44,037 bases of DNA from Oscillospiraceae bacterium (GTDB taxonomy: Bacteria; Bacillota; Clostridia; Oscillospirales; CAG-272): the NCBI GenBank assembly GCA_015065075.1, contig SVRA01000006.1:1-44037 (forward strand). The letters run 5' to 3'. A program made the position numbers and the translations under genes. Shown here in pieces: positions 23,371-32,564 of the stretch. Within the stretch, counting starts at the first letter, position 1, and every line of letters begins with the position of its first letter. Below the pieces are notes generated by a model. It was not told where the DNA came from and searched no databases. It worked only from the letters and a program-made list of their open reading frames with translations.

Positions 23371-25392
23371 ATGGCAAAAAACAACGACAATAAAAAGTCT
23401 AATAACAGATACGAAAAATCCGAACGCTCGGGTAATAAAAAAACAAAGGTGCAGATAAAGAAGCTGCCCGCTATGCAAAAGAAGAATTCGCACCGAGCGA
23501 AAGCGGCGCAGAAAGCCTCCGAGCAGCAGGTCAAGATCGACTTGGCAGAGTTTGAAACGGTTAAAAAGAGTGCGAAAAGCGAGGCGGCTAAGAAGGCAGC
23601 CAAGGTCGAAGTGGGAAACGCAGGTAATCGTAAGGCTCAGCCTCACACCGAAAAGCCCGTGCAGAATAAAAGAAAACCCACCAATACACAAAAGAAAGAA
23701 AAAGCCGTGCCCTCGGTCAGATTCGATGAGAATGCTAAGGTTCGCATCATTCCTCTCGGTGGCTTGAACGAGATCGGTAAGAATATGACCGCTATTGAAT
23801 GCGGCGACGATATAATCGTCATCGACTGCGGTCTTGCGTTTCCCGACGAGGAGACACCCGGTGTTGACCTTATAATTCCCGACGTTACCTATCTTGAGGC
23901 AAACGCGTCGCGAGTTCGCGGTATCGTTCTGACTCACGGACACGAGGACCATATCGGCGCGATACCTTACGTTTTGAGGAATATCAATCCCGTTATATAC
24001 GGCACCAAGCTTACCGTGGGAATAGTGAGAAACAAACTCAAGGAGTTTTCTCTTGACGTGGTGCCCAAGCTCGTTGAGGTCAAGGCGGGAGACACGATAG
24101 CGCTTGGAGGTATGACGGTCGAGTTTATACACGTCAATCACTCGATAGCCGACGCTTGCGCGCTTGCTATAAGAACTCCGCTTGGAACGATAGTTCATTC
24201 GGGAGATTTCAAGCTTGATCTTACTCCTATTGACGGAGAGATAATGGATATCACAAGGCTTGGCGAGGTCGGCAAGGAAGGAGTACTGCTCCTGATGTGC
24301 GAATCCACCAACGCAGAAAGACCCGGAAGCACCCCGTCCGAGCGAAAGGTCGGCTCGTCGCTTGAATATATCTTCGCAACGCACAAGAGAGAGCGAATAG
24401 TCATAGCGACCTTCTCGTCCAATGTTCACCGCGTTCAGCAGATAATCGATGCCGCGGCGCGACACGGCAGAAAGGTTGCAGTGACGGGACGCAGTATGCT
24501 CAACATAGTCGGCGCAGCGGTAGAGCTTGGCTATATGCACGTTCCCAAGGGAGTGCTTATAGACATTTCCGAGATCAAAAAATATACTCCCGAGCAGCTG
24601 ACCATAGTCACTACGGGAAGTCAGGGCGAGCCTATGAGCGCGCTTTACCGAATGGCATTCGGTGAGCACAGGGAGGTTCAGCTCTGTGTGAATGACGTAG
24701 TAGTTATCTCGTCGAGCGCGATCCCCGGCAACGAAAAGCTAGTGGGCAGAATTATCAACGAGCTTTGCAAGATCGGAGTTGAGGTCATACACGACGCGTC
24801 GGTAGAGGTGCACGTTTCGGGACACGCTTGCCAGGAGGAGCTCAAGCTTCTGCAGGCACTGATCAAGCCGAAATATTTTATGCCCGTGCACGGTGAATAC
24901 AAGCATCTCGCGGCAAACCGAGATCTTGCCATATCGATGGGTATTGATCCCAGAAACATCTTTATTTCGGATATAGGAAACGTTCTCGAAATAGACAAGA
25001 ATGGCGCGCGTATCAGCGGAACGGTAAACGCGGGCAGAGTGCTCGTGGACGGATACGGTGTCGGTGACGTTGGAAACATCGTGCTCCGCGACAGACTTCT
25101 GCTCTCGCAGGACGGACTTATCGTGGTCGTTGCCACTGTAAGCTCGGACGGCGGATATCTCTTGTCAGGTCCCGATATCGTTTCGCGCGGATTCGTGTAC
25201 GTTAAGGAGTCCGAGGATCTGATGGAGGAGATGCGAAAGATCGTGCTCGATACCGTTCACAGTTGTCTTTCTTCGGGCAGACGATCGGACTGGTATCAGA
25301 TAAAGGGAAGGATAAAGGACGATCTGGCGAAGTTCATCTATACTACGACCAAGAGAAAGCCGATGATAATCCCCATGATAATGAACGTCTGA
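23371..25392 (+). CDS. rnj: Ribonuclease J with Lys-rich N-terminal extension
   Basis: RNase J is a metallo-beta-lactamase/beta-CASP ribonuclease with 5'-to-3' exonuclease and endonuclease activity, central to mRNA turnover in Firmicutes. The catalytic zinc motif is HGHEDH (189-194), preceded by IPLGGLNEIGKN and DCGLAFPDEE, and followed by SGDFKLD, the beta-CASP block with TFSSNVHRVQ and GSQGEP, and HVSGHA. The first about 120 residues are an unusual Lys/Ala/Gln-rich, probably disordered extension; the rest matches the usual 555 residues. The extension may bind RNA or partners. A long structured leader precedes it, so autoregulation is plausible. The ATG follows AGAAAGGCAGG. Confidence 0.95.
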   Translation: MAKNNDNKKSNNRYEKSERSGNKKTKVQIKKLPAMQKKNSHRAKAAQKASEQQVKIDLAEFETVKKSAKSEAAKKAAKVEVGNAGNRKAQPHTEKPVQNKRKPTNTQKKEKAVPSVRFDENAKVRIIPLGGLNEIGKNMTAIECGDDIIVIDCGLAFPDEETPGVDLIIPDVTYLEANASRVRGIVLTHGHEDHIGAIPYVLRNINPVIYGTKLTVGIVRNKLKEFSLDVVPKLVEVKAGDTIALGGMTVEFIHVNHSIADACALAIRTPLGTIVHSGDFKLDLTPIDGEIMDITRLGEVGKEGVLLLMCESTNAERPGSTPSERKVGSSLEYIFATHKRERIVIATFSSNVHRVQQIIDAAARHGRKVAVTGRSMLNIVGAAVELGYMHVPKGVLIDISEIKKYTPEQLTIVTTGSQGEPMSALYRMAFGEHREVQLCVNDVVVISSSAIPGNEKLVGRIINELCKIGVEVIHDASVEVHVSGHACQEELKLLQALIKPKYFMPVHGEYKHLAANRDLAISMGIDPRNIFISDIGNVLEIDKNGARISGTVNAGRVLVDGYGVGDVGNIVLRDRLLLSQDGLIVVVATVSSDGGYLLSGPDIVSRGFVYVKESEDLMEEMRKIVLDTVHSCLSSGRRSDWYQIKGRIKDDLAKFIYTTTKRKPMIIPMIMNV

Positions 25393-25430
25393 ATCGGCGT
25401 TTGAGAAGAATATGATATTTATTAAAAAAC

Positions 25431-25483
25431 GAGAAAAAAGGCGAAAAGTTTTCTCCTTGTTCATATTCTGTTCAATTCGCCTT
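25431..25483 (+). promoter_or_regulatory. Possible H-type pseudoknot or switch between rnj and the foldase gene
   Basis: Stem 1 is GAGAAAA (25431-25437) with TTTTCTC (25449-25455). Its 11-base loop contains AAGGCGAA (25438-25445), fully complementary to TTCGCCTT (25476-25483). The two pairings form a pseudoknot or are alternatives. No clear promoter with a -35 is seen between the genes, though TATAAT occurs at 25497-25502. Confidence 0.45.
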
Positions 25484-25566
25484 CACTTGACTATACTATA
25501 ATAAAGGATGTTTATGCCTCTGCCAAAGCAGAACTACATTAAAATTAACGAAAAGGTGGAACCATA

Positions 25567-27366
25567 ATGGGAAAACAAAACAAAAAGGGTCCTAAGAATT
25601 ACGGACAAAAAAGCAAAATGGATAAGGCCGTTGCTATCGCTTGTATAGTATTCGCCGTCCTTATCGTTTTAGTGTTTGCCGTTACTGCAATAAACGAATC
25701 GGGATTGATTATTCGTCTGACGGATAACATTTCGGGTAAAACCATTGAAGTAAACGGTGCGATGATGAGCTTCTTCATGAATGATGCTATAGTAAACTTC
25801 TATAACCAGTATGGAGTTTACATTTATGCCGGCTATGTCAGTCTTGATCTGTCGGGAGACCTTCATTCTCAGACGATCACGGCAAAAGATGAGCAATACA
25901 CAGGCGCGACTGCCGGAATGACCTGGTACGATTACTTCCTCAGCAACGTAAAGAGTGAGGTAACCTATTACGTAACTCTCGCCGAGGCGGCGAAGAACGT
26001 TAAGGACAAGGATCTTAAGTTGACCGAGGAAGACTATGATGCTATTGACGATATAATAAAGAGTATCGATGCAAGTCTTAAGGAAAGCGGTGGCAGCTAT
26101 AGCAATTTGTACGGCAAGGGTGTTAACAAGAAGGATATCCGTAAGTGCTATGAGATCATCTATCTGGCTACCAACTTTGCTGAATACATGCAGGAAAAGT
26201 TTGAGCTTGAGCTTAAAGCGGATACCAAAAATGAAGCAGTCAACAAGTACGTAGAGGAAAACAAGAAAAACTTCTATTCTGCAGAGGTTCTCAAGTACGT
26301 TATCTCTGTAGCGGGTAATAAGTACGATACCGAGGCACTGTACGACGCGGCAGTCGTTAAGGCAAAGGATGCGGCATCAATCATTTCCGCAGCTACTAGT
26401 ATTGAAGAATTCTTCTCTTTGGTAGAGCAGTACGAGGCCGAGCTTGCTGAGACTGAAACTACTGAAGAGACTAAGGGAGAAGAAACTACCGAGGAAACTA
26501 CTGATGAAGCTACAACTGAGGGTGATACAACTGAGGGAACCACCAAGGAAGAGACCTCTGAGCCCTCTATTGAAGATAAGGTAAAGGATAACAAGGTAGT
26601 TATCGAATATGAGACCGGAAGCGAGCTTGGCGACTGGCTTTTTGGCAGCGAGGATAATAGCGCTGCAGAAGAGGGCGATTGCACGTATTTTGTAGAGACC
26701 GAAACCAAAGAGGAAACCACCAAAAAGACCAAGGACGTAGAGGAGGAGACCACCAAGGACTCGGAAACTACTAACAATAGCAGCAATAGCAGTAGCAGCA
26801 GCAGTAGCCCCTTCAAGAAGGAGGTAACCAACGTTACCATCTACTACGTTCTTTCCCCCAGCAGCATCAATATGGATGAGACTCACGACTTTGGATACCT
26901 TGTATCCAGTGATAGGACGTCTCTTGATACATTCGTTAGCAGACTCAACGAGGCTATTAAGAATGGTGATATGACCAAGGAGAAGTTTGTAGAGATCGCA
27001 GAAGCACTTAAGGGTGAATTGTCATCTGACGTCACCACGTTTGAATACAACTCCGGAGAAAAGCAGGCTGAGGGTGTATTCAAAGACACTCACAAAGCTA
27101 TGAACCTGTGGCTTGAGGACGATGCGCGTGCTGATGGAGACGTTTCTCCGATCCTGGATATAAAGGTTGACGCTAAAACCAATCACTATGCCGTATTATT
27201 CTTTGAGGGTCACAACGATGCGACCTGGTATGTAGCTGCATGTTCGGGAGTTGTCAGCGAGAGATTTGACAAGTGGTACGAGAACGAGCTTAAGGAGAAT
27301 TCCCTTACAATTAACGAGAAAGCTCTTGACAAGATCAACATCGTTAAAAGATATATCAATAACTAA
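25567..27366 (+). CDS. Membrane-anchored PrsA/SurA-like foldase with Thr/Glu-rich insertion
   Basis: The 599-residue product has a short basic start, one membrane anchor (about residues 20-42), a SurA_N/PrsA-like helical domain (about 45-230, with LTEEDYDAIDDIIKSID, then YVEENKKNFYSAEVLKYVIS), and elements of a parvulin-type PPIase domain (YDAAVVKAKDAASIISAATS, GDWLFGSEDN, TIYYVLSPSS). The PPIase region is interrupted by about 150 residues of Thr/Glu, Lys and Ser runs (for example ETTEETTDEATTEG and a run of Ser). Such proteins help secreted proteins fold outside the membrane. The family call rests on pattern only; prolyl isomerase activity is not assured. The promoter is unclear, so it may be co-transcribed with rnj. 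Confidence 0.7.
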   Translation: MGKQNKKGPKNYGQKSKMDKAVAIACIVFAVLIVLVFAVTAINESGLIIRLTDNISGKTIEVNGAMMSFFMNDAIVNFYNQYGVYIYAGYVSLDLSGDLHSQTITAKDEQYTGATAGMTWYDYFLSNVKSEVTYYVTLAEAAKNVKDKDLKLTEEDYDAIDDIIKSIDASLKESGGSYSNLYGKGVNKKDIRKCYEIIYLATNFAEYMQEKFELELKADTKNEAVNKYVEENKKNFYSAEVLKYVISVAGNKYDTEALYDAAVVKAKDAASIISAATSIEEFFSLVEQYEAELAETETTEETKGEETTEETTDEATTEGDTTEGTTKEETSEPSIEDKVKDNKVVIEYETGSELGDWLFGSEDNSAAEEGDCTYFVETETKEETTKKTKDVEEETTKDSETTNNSSNSSSSSSSPFKKEVTNVTIYYVLSPSSINMDETHDFGYLVSSDRTSLDTFVSRLNEAIKNGDMTKEKFVEIAEALKGELSSDVTTFEYNSGEKQAEGVFKDTHKAMNLWLEDDARADGDVSPILDIKVDAKTNHYAVLFFEGHNDATWYVAACSGVVSERFDKWYENELKENSLTINEKALDKINIVKRYINN

Positions 27367-27373
27367 CAAAAAA

Positions 27374-27400
27374 AGGGCTGCCGCTTAAAGTGACAGCCCT
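27374..27400. terminator. Hairpin after the foldase gene, T-run on the opposite strand
   Basis: An AGGGCTG/CAGCCCT stem with an inner CGC/GTG extension lies 7 bases after the stop. On the plus strand no T-run follows; the 7-base A-run on its left gives a T-run only on the minus strand, where there is no gene. It may still act as a 3' end-protecting stem. Confidence 0.5.
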
Positions 27401-27481
27401 ATGTCAATAAATATAAGTGTTGCATACTATGTTGATAGTAATTGTGTGAGCAAAATTCATTGATAAGCTTGGAGATTTTAT

Positions 27482-28162
27482 ATGATAATTGATCAAAAGA
27501 AAACCACCGTTGCATACCGCTGTCCCGAATGCGGATCGGGAGTTATAAGTCTTGTGGGGCTTTTTGCTTTGTCTGCGGATATGTTAAAGCTGAAGTGCAC
27601 CTGCGGAAAAAGCGAGATGCAGATTGTTTATCGCAGAGATGACGGACAGATGCGTGTGTCGATACCTTGTATCTTCTGCAACAAGCCGCACACCTATACG
27701 GTGAACAGTAAGATGTTCTTTTCAAAGGATATATTCCTTTTACCTTGCCCGTATTCTGATATAAACATCGGATTTGTGGGAGATGCAAATAAGGTCAAGG
27801 CGGAGCTTGCAAGGACCGAGCTTGAGCTGCTTGACATTCTTGAAGAAAACGGCATAAGTGATTTCAAGAGTCTGCACGGGGATGAGGAGACTCTTCCCGA
27901 TCCCCAGGTGCTCGACGTTATAACCTATATCGTAAGTGATCTTGATGCGGAGGGAAAGATATATTGTAAGTGCTATCCCGAGGGCAGAGAACCCTTGCCT
28001 GACGGTGAGCTTGACCGTGAGGATTCCGAATACGAGGTCGACGTCTCCGATGAGGGAGTAAGCATTTGTTGTGCAAAATGCGGCGCAAAAAAGCTGATAC
28101 CTACGGATTCTATGCTGACTGCACACGCATTCTTGAACAGTGATTATTTGAAATTGGAATAA
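27482..28162 (+). CDS. Zinc-ribbon protein of unknown function
   Basis: The 226-residue protein has several Cys pairs: CPEC near residue 14, CTC near 39, CIFC near 63, a C-terminal CAKC near 205 with a nearby upstream Cys. The middle contains ELLDILEENGI and an acidic region. The Cys layout suggests two treble-clef or ribbon zinc sites at the ends of the protein. No enzymatic motif is visible. GGAG precedes the ATG. It is not recognised beyond recalling similar proteins in Clostridia. It follows the foldase gene by 115 bases. Confidence 0.72.
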   Translation: MIIDQKKTTVAYRCPECGSGVISLVGLFALSADMLKLKCTCGKSEMQIVYRRDDGQMRVSIPCIFCNKPHTYTVNSKMFFSKDIFLLPCPYSDINIGFVGDANKVKAELARTELELLDILEENGISDFKSLHGDEETLPDPQVLDVITYIVSDLDAEGKIYCKCYPEGREPLPDGELDREDSEYEVDVSDEGVSICCAKCGAKKLIPTDSMLTAHAFLNSDYLKLE

Positions 28163-28253
28163 TTTGTGGAGATTTCGAAAAGGTCATTTTTTTGACGGTC
28201 CGAGAGGGCGCTTTCCTTGTGGAAAGCGCCCTCGGTGTTATTCATCCAGCTAA

Positions 28254-28349
28254 TCAGTTGCAACCGCAGCAGTTGATAACGATAAGAGCAACGATGAGTA
28301 TCCAGATCCATTCACTGTTGAAAAGAGAGCAAAGACAGTTGTTATTCAT
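28254..28349 (-). CDS. 31-residue Cys-rich single-helix membrane peptide
   Basis: A strong SD (AAGGAGG, 7 bases before the ATG) precedes a short ORF beginning MNNNCLCSLF, continuing through a hydrophobic stretch (WIWILIVALIVIN) and ending CCGCN before TGA. Small Cys-rich one-helix proteins of this style are frequent in spore-forming Clostridia and Bacilli, some of them spore-associated, but this one cannot be assigned. A minus-strand CATAATAT near 28405 resembles a sporulation sigma -10; this is weak. A strong GGAAAGCGCCCTC-type hairpin (28203-28233) lies downstream without a T-run. Confidence 0.65.
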   Translation of the reverse strand: MNNNCLCSLFNSEWIWILIVALIVINCCGCN

Positions 28350-28511
28350 AATATATCCTCCTTGAGATGATATGTGTTTTGAATTGAGAAGGTCGTTCTC
28401 ACTATCATATTATGTAGATCGCGGTGGAACGTGAGGGAATTATGTCGATTTTTTTGCCGACGGCTGACTTTAAATATCTCGTCTTGAATTGTAAAAAAAT
28501 CGATAACCCTA

Positions 28512-28540
28512 TTGCAGAAAACGCTAAAATGTGTTAAAAT
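28512..28540 (+). promoter_or_regulatory. Promoter of lepA
   Basis: TTGCAG and TAAAAT, 17-base spacer, about 50 bases before the lepA start. Confidence 0.7.
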
Positions 28541-28589
28541 ATAATATTGATACAGAAATATCCACTTTTGATTGGAGATAGAAATACGG

Positions 28590-30410
28590 ATGACACAGTC
28601 AGATAGAATGAAAAAGATAAGAAACTTCTCCATAATCGCGCATATTGACCACGGCAAATCCACGCTTGCGGACCGAATCCTCGAATCCACGCAGGCGGTC
28701 TCGAAGCGCGAGATGGAGGAGCAGGTGCTTGATAACATGGATCTCGAAAAAGAGAGAGGCATTACTATCAAGGCGAGAGCGGTCAAGCTGGACTATATAG
28801 CGCCCGATGGAGAGCAGTACGTGTTCAATCTTATAGATACTCCCGGTCACGTCGACTTCAATTACGAGGTATCGAGATCTCTCAACGCTTGCGACGGCGC
28901 GCTTTTGGTAGTTGACGCAACGCAGGGAATCGAGGCGCAGACACTCGCGAACGCGTATCTTGCCGTAGATGCCGATCTTGAGATAATTCCCGTAATCAAT
29001 AAGATTGATCTGCCCAGCGCCGATATTGAAAGAGCAAGAAACGAGATCGAGGAGCAGATCGGTATAGTTGCGGAGGGCTGTCCCGCAGTCTCGGCAAAGA
29101 CCGGACTGAATATCGAGCAGGTGCTCGAGGCGGTCGTGCGCGATATTCCTGCACCCAAGGGTGACGAGAACGCGCCCTTGAAGTGCTTGATATTTGACTC
29201 ATATTACGATAGCTATCTCGGCGTTGTGGTCAACGTCAGAGTTTTCGACGGCAAGCTTCGCGCGGGTGACAGAATAAGACTTATGAGCACGGGCAAGGAG
29301 TTTGACGTGGTTGAGGTCGGAACGATGGAAGCGTTCGGACTTTGCAGATGCGACGAGCTTTGCGCGGGCGAGGTTGGATATATCACGGCATCGATCAAGA
29401 GCGTTGGCGATACCCGAGTCGGCGATACGGTCACGCTTGCGACAAATCCCGCAAAGGAGGCTCTGCCCGGCTTTAAGTCGGCACAGCCTATGGTCTTTGC
29501 AGGAATATATCCCGCCGATGGCGCAAAGTACGGCGACCTTCGCGATGCGCTCGACAAGCTTCAACTCAACGATGCGGCGCTCACCTTTGAGCCCGAGACC
29601 TCCGCGGCTCTCGGCTTCGGCTTCCGCTGCGGATTTTTGGGTCTTCTTCACATGGAGATAATCGAGGAGCGACTTGAGAGAGAGTTCAATCTCGATCTTA
29701 TTACCACCGCCCCCGGTGTTATTTACGAGGTCAAGCTCCGCACGGGCGAGACGGTCATGATCGACAACCCCTCGAATTATCCCTCTGCGGATATGATAGA
29801 GGTTGCCAAGGAGCCGCTCGTCAAGGCGAGCATTATCACGCCCACCGAATTCGTTGGCGGACTTATGGATCTTTGCCAGGACAGACGAGGCATTTTCAAT
29901 GATATGAAATATCTTGACAGCACCAGAGTCGAGCTTCATTACGACCTGCCGCTCAACGAGATCATATACGACTTTTTCGATGCACTCAAGAGCCGTTCGC
30001 GCGGCTATGCCTCGCTCGACTATGAGCTCAAGGGCTACGAGCCCTCGAAGCTTGTCAAGCTCGACTTTTTGCTCAACGGAGAGCAGGTCGACGCGCTTTC
30101 CTTTATAGTTCACGAGGAAAAGGCGTATTCGAGAGCGAGAAGGACTGCGGAAAAGCTCAAGGAAAATATTCCGAGACAGCTTTTCGAGATACCGATCCAG
30201 GCGGCTATCGGCGCAAAGGTCATCGCGCGAGAGACCGTCAAGGCTATGAGAAAAGACGTGCTTGCGAAGTGCTACGGAGGAGATATTACCCGAAAGAAGA
30301 AGCTGCTTGAAAAGCAGAAGGAGGGTAAGAAGAAGATGCGTCAGCTCGGCTCGGTACAGGTGTCGCCCGAGGCGTTTATGGCGGTGCTTAAGCTCGGAGA
30401 TGACGATTGA
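28590..30410 (+). CDS. lepA: Elongation factor 4 (LepA), ribosome back-translocase GTPase
   Basis: LepA/EF4 is a translational GTPase that binds ribosomes and can reverse translocation or assist initiation and assembly. The GTPase motifs are AHIDHGKST (G1), RGITIKA (G2), DTPGH (G3), NKIDLP (G4) and SAKTG (G5), followed by domain 2, domain 3 ([15 protein letters not shown]) and the LepA-specific C-terminal domain ([34 protein letters not shown]). Length 606 is normal. ATG 28590 ([19 protein letters not shown]) is preferred over a TTG 18 bases upstream. It is followed within 2 bases by hemW, a pairing common in Firmicutes. Confidence 0.98.
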   Translation: MTQSDRMKKIRNFSIIAHIDHGKSTLADRILESTQAVSKREMEEQVLDNMDLEKERGITIKARAVKLDYIAPDGEQYVFNLIDTPGHVDFNYEVSRSLNACDGALLVVDATQGIEAQTLANAYLAVDADLEIIPVINKIDLPSADIERARNEIEEQIGIVAEGCPAVSAKTGLNIEQVLEAVVRDIPAPKGDENAPLKCLIFDSYYDSYLGVVVNVRVFDGKLRAGDRIRLMSTGKEFDVVEVGTMEAFGLCRCDELCAGEVGYITASIKSVGDTRVGDTVTLATNPAKEALPGFKSAQPMVFAGIYPADGAKYGDLRDALDKLQLNDAALTFEPETSAALGFGFRCGFLGLLHMEIIEERLEREFNLDLITTAPGVIYEVKLRTGETVMIDNPSNYPSADMIEVAKEPLVKASIITPTEFVGGLMDLCQDRRGIFNDMKYLDSTRVELHYDLPLNEIIYDFFDALKSRSRGYASLDYELKGYEPSKLVKLDFLLNGEQVDALSFIVHEEKAYSRARRTAEKLKENIPRQLFEIPIQAAIGAKVIARETVKAMRKDVLAKCYGGDITRKKKLLEKQKEGKKKMRQLGSVQVSPEAFMAVLKLGDDD

Positions 30411-30411
30411 T

Positions 30412-31587
30412 ATGAATGAGATTCGAGGCTTTGTCGGCAAAGAGGGGCGACCGAAAAACGTGGGAATATACGTCCACGTGCCGTTTTGTCTGTCGAAGTG
30501 TCACTATTGCGATTTTTGCTCAGTCACGGGCGCGGACGGGTCAAAAAAAGACGCGTACGTTTCGCGGATCTGCGACGAGATAATAGAATTTGCCGACAGG
30601 ATAAAGCAAACGGGCGAGCTGCCGCAGGCAGATACCGTTTATTTTGGCGGTGGAACGCCTACGCTGATGAGCGCGGAGCAGTTTGCGCGTATTCTTGATA
30701 CGGTGGAGACGAGTTTCGGCATATCTCAGAGCGCCGAGATTACCGCAGAGTGCAATCCGAGATCGATCGGACTCGAGGGGTTATCTGACCTGCGAGGGCT
30801 GGGTGTAAACCGATTGAGTATAGGCATGCAGAGTATTCACGACAGCGAGCTGCGTATGCTTGGCCGTATTCACGGATCGGGAGATTTTCTTGAGACCTAT
30901 GGCGCGGCAAGGAAGGCGGGATTTGACAATATTTCGGTCGATCTGATGTATGGAATACCGAACCAGACGCGAGAAACCTTAAAAAAATCCGTCGAAGGAC
31001 TTGCCATGCTTGCCCCCGAGCATATTTCCTCCTATGCGCTAACGGTAGAGGAGGGAACGAACTTCCACCGCCGCCGCGACAGTCTTGCTCTGCCCGACGA
31101 GGATACGGTCAGCGATATGTACGACGATATGGTCGAGATCTTGGCGAAATACGGCTATCACAAATACGAGATCAGCAATTTCTCGAAAAAGGGTAGGGAG
31201 TCACGGCACAATCTGAAGTATTGGACCTACGGGAACTATCTCGGCTTCGGCTCTGCCGCGCATTCGTACTTTGACGGCGTTCGTTTTGCACATTCCCGTG
31301 ATATAGATGCATATATTGAGGGGAAATGTACGATAATAGACGTAGAGCCGATCGGTAAACGCGAGGCTATGAACGAGTACGTTATGCTCGGAATGAGACT
31401 TTCAGAGGGAATCGACATTTTGGATTTTAAAGCGCGGTTCGGCGAGGATTTTCTCTGTATTTTTGATAAAATCAAGCAATATTCTCCCGATTTTGTCGAG
31501 ATAACCGATAAAAAATGCAGATTTACCGAAAAGGGCACGTTTGTCAGCAATAGTATTCTTTCGGACGTGCTTGACTTTGGCGAATGA
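30412..31587 (+). CDS. hemW: Radical SAM heme chaperone HemW
   Basis: HemW is a radical-SAM-family protein, once annotated as anaerobic coproporphyrinogen oxidase, that binds and delivers heme. The 4Fe-4S motif is C-x3-C-x2-C (Cys26, Cys30, Cys33) in FCLSKCHYCDFC; the following Cys36 is also typical. YFGGGTPTLMS, ECNPRSI, GVNRLSIGMQS and VDLMYGIPNQT follow. Length 391 fits. The start is taken at 30412, just after the lepA stop; an ATG at 30400 in frame is the alternative, using an SD inside lepA. The gene is co-transcribed with lepA. The closing strand carries the usual HemW C-terminal winged region. Confidence 0.93.
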   Translation: MNEIRGFVGKEGRPKNVGIYVHVPFCLSKCHYCDFCSVTGADGSKKDAYVSRICDEIIEFADRIKQTGELPQADTVYFGGGTPTLMSAEQFARILDTVETSFGISQSAEITAECNPRSIGLEGLSDLRGLGVNRLSIGMQSIHDSELRMLGRIHGSGDFLETYGAARKAGFDNISVDLMYGIPNQTRETLKKSVEGLAMLAPEHISSYALTVEEGTNFHRRRDSLALPDEDTVSDMYDDMVEILAKYGYHKYEISNFSKKGRESRHNLKYWTYGNYLGFGSAAHSYFDGVRFAHSRDIDAYIEGKCTIIDVEPIGKREAMNEYVMLGMRLSEGIDILDFKARFGEDFLCIFDKIKQYSPDFVEITDKKCRFTEKGTFVSNSILSDVLDFGE

Positions 31588-31659
31588 CGTCGCATTGTGC
31601 TTTTAGATAAAAAAATTATATCAAATCAAAAAAAAGTGTAAAAAATGCACAAAACACTA

Positions 31660-31688
31660 TTGACAAAATAAAAATTCTGTGCTACAAT
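31660..31688 (+). promoter_or_regulatory. Promoter of the DUF1292 gene
   Basis: TTGACA and TACAAT with a 17-base spacer. The roughly 95-base leader contains a GTTGTAC/GTGCAAC hairpin (about 31719-31738). Confidence 0.8.
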
Positions 31689-31789
31689 ATAGGTGTAAAG
31701 GAAAGATGCCAACGGCGCAAGTTGTACGGTCTCGTGCAACAAGCATTTATATATAGTTCGGAGTTAAGAGGAAAGAGAGGTACAGTCCC

Positions 31790-32098
31790 ATGGCTACAGA
31801 AAAGAATAACGAGACGCAGAACGAAGAAGAGATCGACATAATAACCTTGACCGACGAAGACGGAAAGGAGATCGATTTCGAGGTCATAGGAGACGCTGAG
31901 ATCGACGGTGTCATCTATTTTGCTATGACTCCCGCGGGAGCAGAAGCAAATAACGAGGGCATAATCGAATATGTACTGCTCAAACTGGAAAAGGACGAAG
32001 AAGGCGAAGAGGTTTACGTCACCGTTGACGACGAAGATGAATTTGATAAAGTCGCTAATTTCTTCGATGACTTGTTTGATGAGGACTACGACGCTTGA
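31790..32098 (+). CDS. DUF1292 family acidic protein
   Basis: The 102-residue protein is very acidic, with the DUF1292 pattern IITLTDEDGKEIDFEVIGD, then YFAMTPAG, YVLLKLEKDEEGEEVYVTV and an acidic FFDDLFDED end. The family is widespread in Firmicutes, usually near the ruvX/mnmA or alaS region; its function is not known. Here it follows hemW with its own promoter. GAGAGG lies about 10 bases before the ATG. Confidence 0.88.
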   Translation: MATEKNNETQNEEEIDIITLTDEDGKEIDFEVIGDAEIDGVIYFAMTPAGAEANNEGIIEYVLLKLEKDEEGEEVYVTVDDEDEFDKVANFFDDLFDEDYDA

Positions 32099-32143
32099 TC
32101 TTTGCGAAAAAGTTGTTTGAAATTTGAATATTAATTAAGTTAA

Positions 32144-32390
32144 CTACGCCAATGGAAATATAAGATTTAAATTCAAATTAAGGGTTATCAACAATAATCA
32201 AAAAAGGTATAAGCCAATGGAAATTTAAATTTTTGTGCGTGACGTGAGTGGACGGAAGATATTTGAAAAAAGAATAAACACGTAAATTTTAACGGTAAAA
32301 GCCAATGGAAATTTGATATTTAAACATAATTATAGGTTTTTGTACATATCATATTTTAGGTATAGGCCAATGAGAAAATAAGTTTTTATT
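32144..32390 (+). repeat. Four GCCAATG boxes in an AT-rich noncoding stretch
   Basis: Boxes start at 32148, 32213, 32301 and 32366 (spacings 65, 88 and 65 bases). The middle two share RGTAWAAGCCAATGGAAATTT; the outer two vary more. Each box is followed by AT-rich, partly self-complementary sequence. No ORF covers them. They are too degenerate and short for a CRISPR array. Protein-binding sites are the simplest explanation; each of the first three also contains ATGGA. Confidence 0.6.
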
Positions 32391-32437
32391 CGAAACAAAC
32401 GCAATTTATGAAGGATTCGTTTTGAATCATTAAGAAT

Positions 32438-32482
32438 GCCCGTGGGTGAAAAGCTTGTTTTAGCCCACGGGCGACTGTTTTT
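32438..32482 (+). terminator. Intrinsic terminator between the GCCAATG boxes and the 6S candidate
   Basis: A perfect 9-bp GCCCGTGGG/CCCACGGGC stem, 17-base loop and T-run at 32477-32482. It may end the DUF1292 transcript, giving it a 340-base 3' untranslated region containing the boxes, or end a separate RNA. Confidence 0.85.
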
Positions 32483-32564
32483 AATAATTAAAATCCTGCT
32501 TAGTTCGTGATATCCGCTTGATTGAGACCTACAAATGATTAATGGAGCTCGAAATAAATTGGGT

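Noticed and set aside
23368-24669. 433-codon minus-strand ORF opposite RNase J
   Set aside because: Antisense shadow of rnj, no SD or family motif.
29199-30440. 413-codon minus-strand ORF opposite lepA
   Set aside because: Antisense shadow of lepA, no start signal.
32144-32390. CRISPR array
   Set aside because: Only four boxes, the repeat is short and degenerate, spacers differ in length (65 to 88 including the repeat) and no cas gene is in the window.
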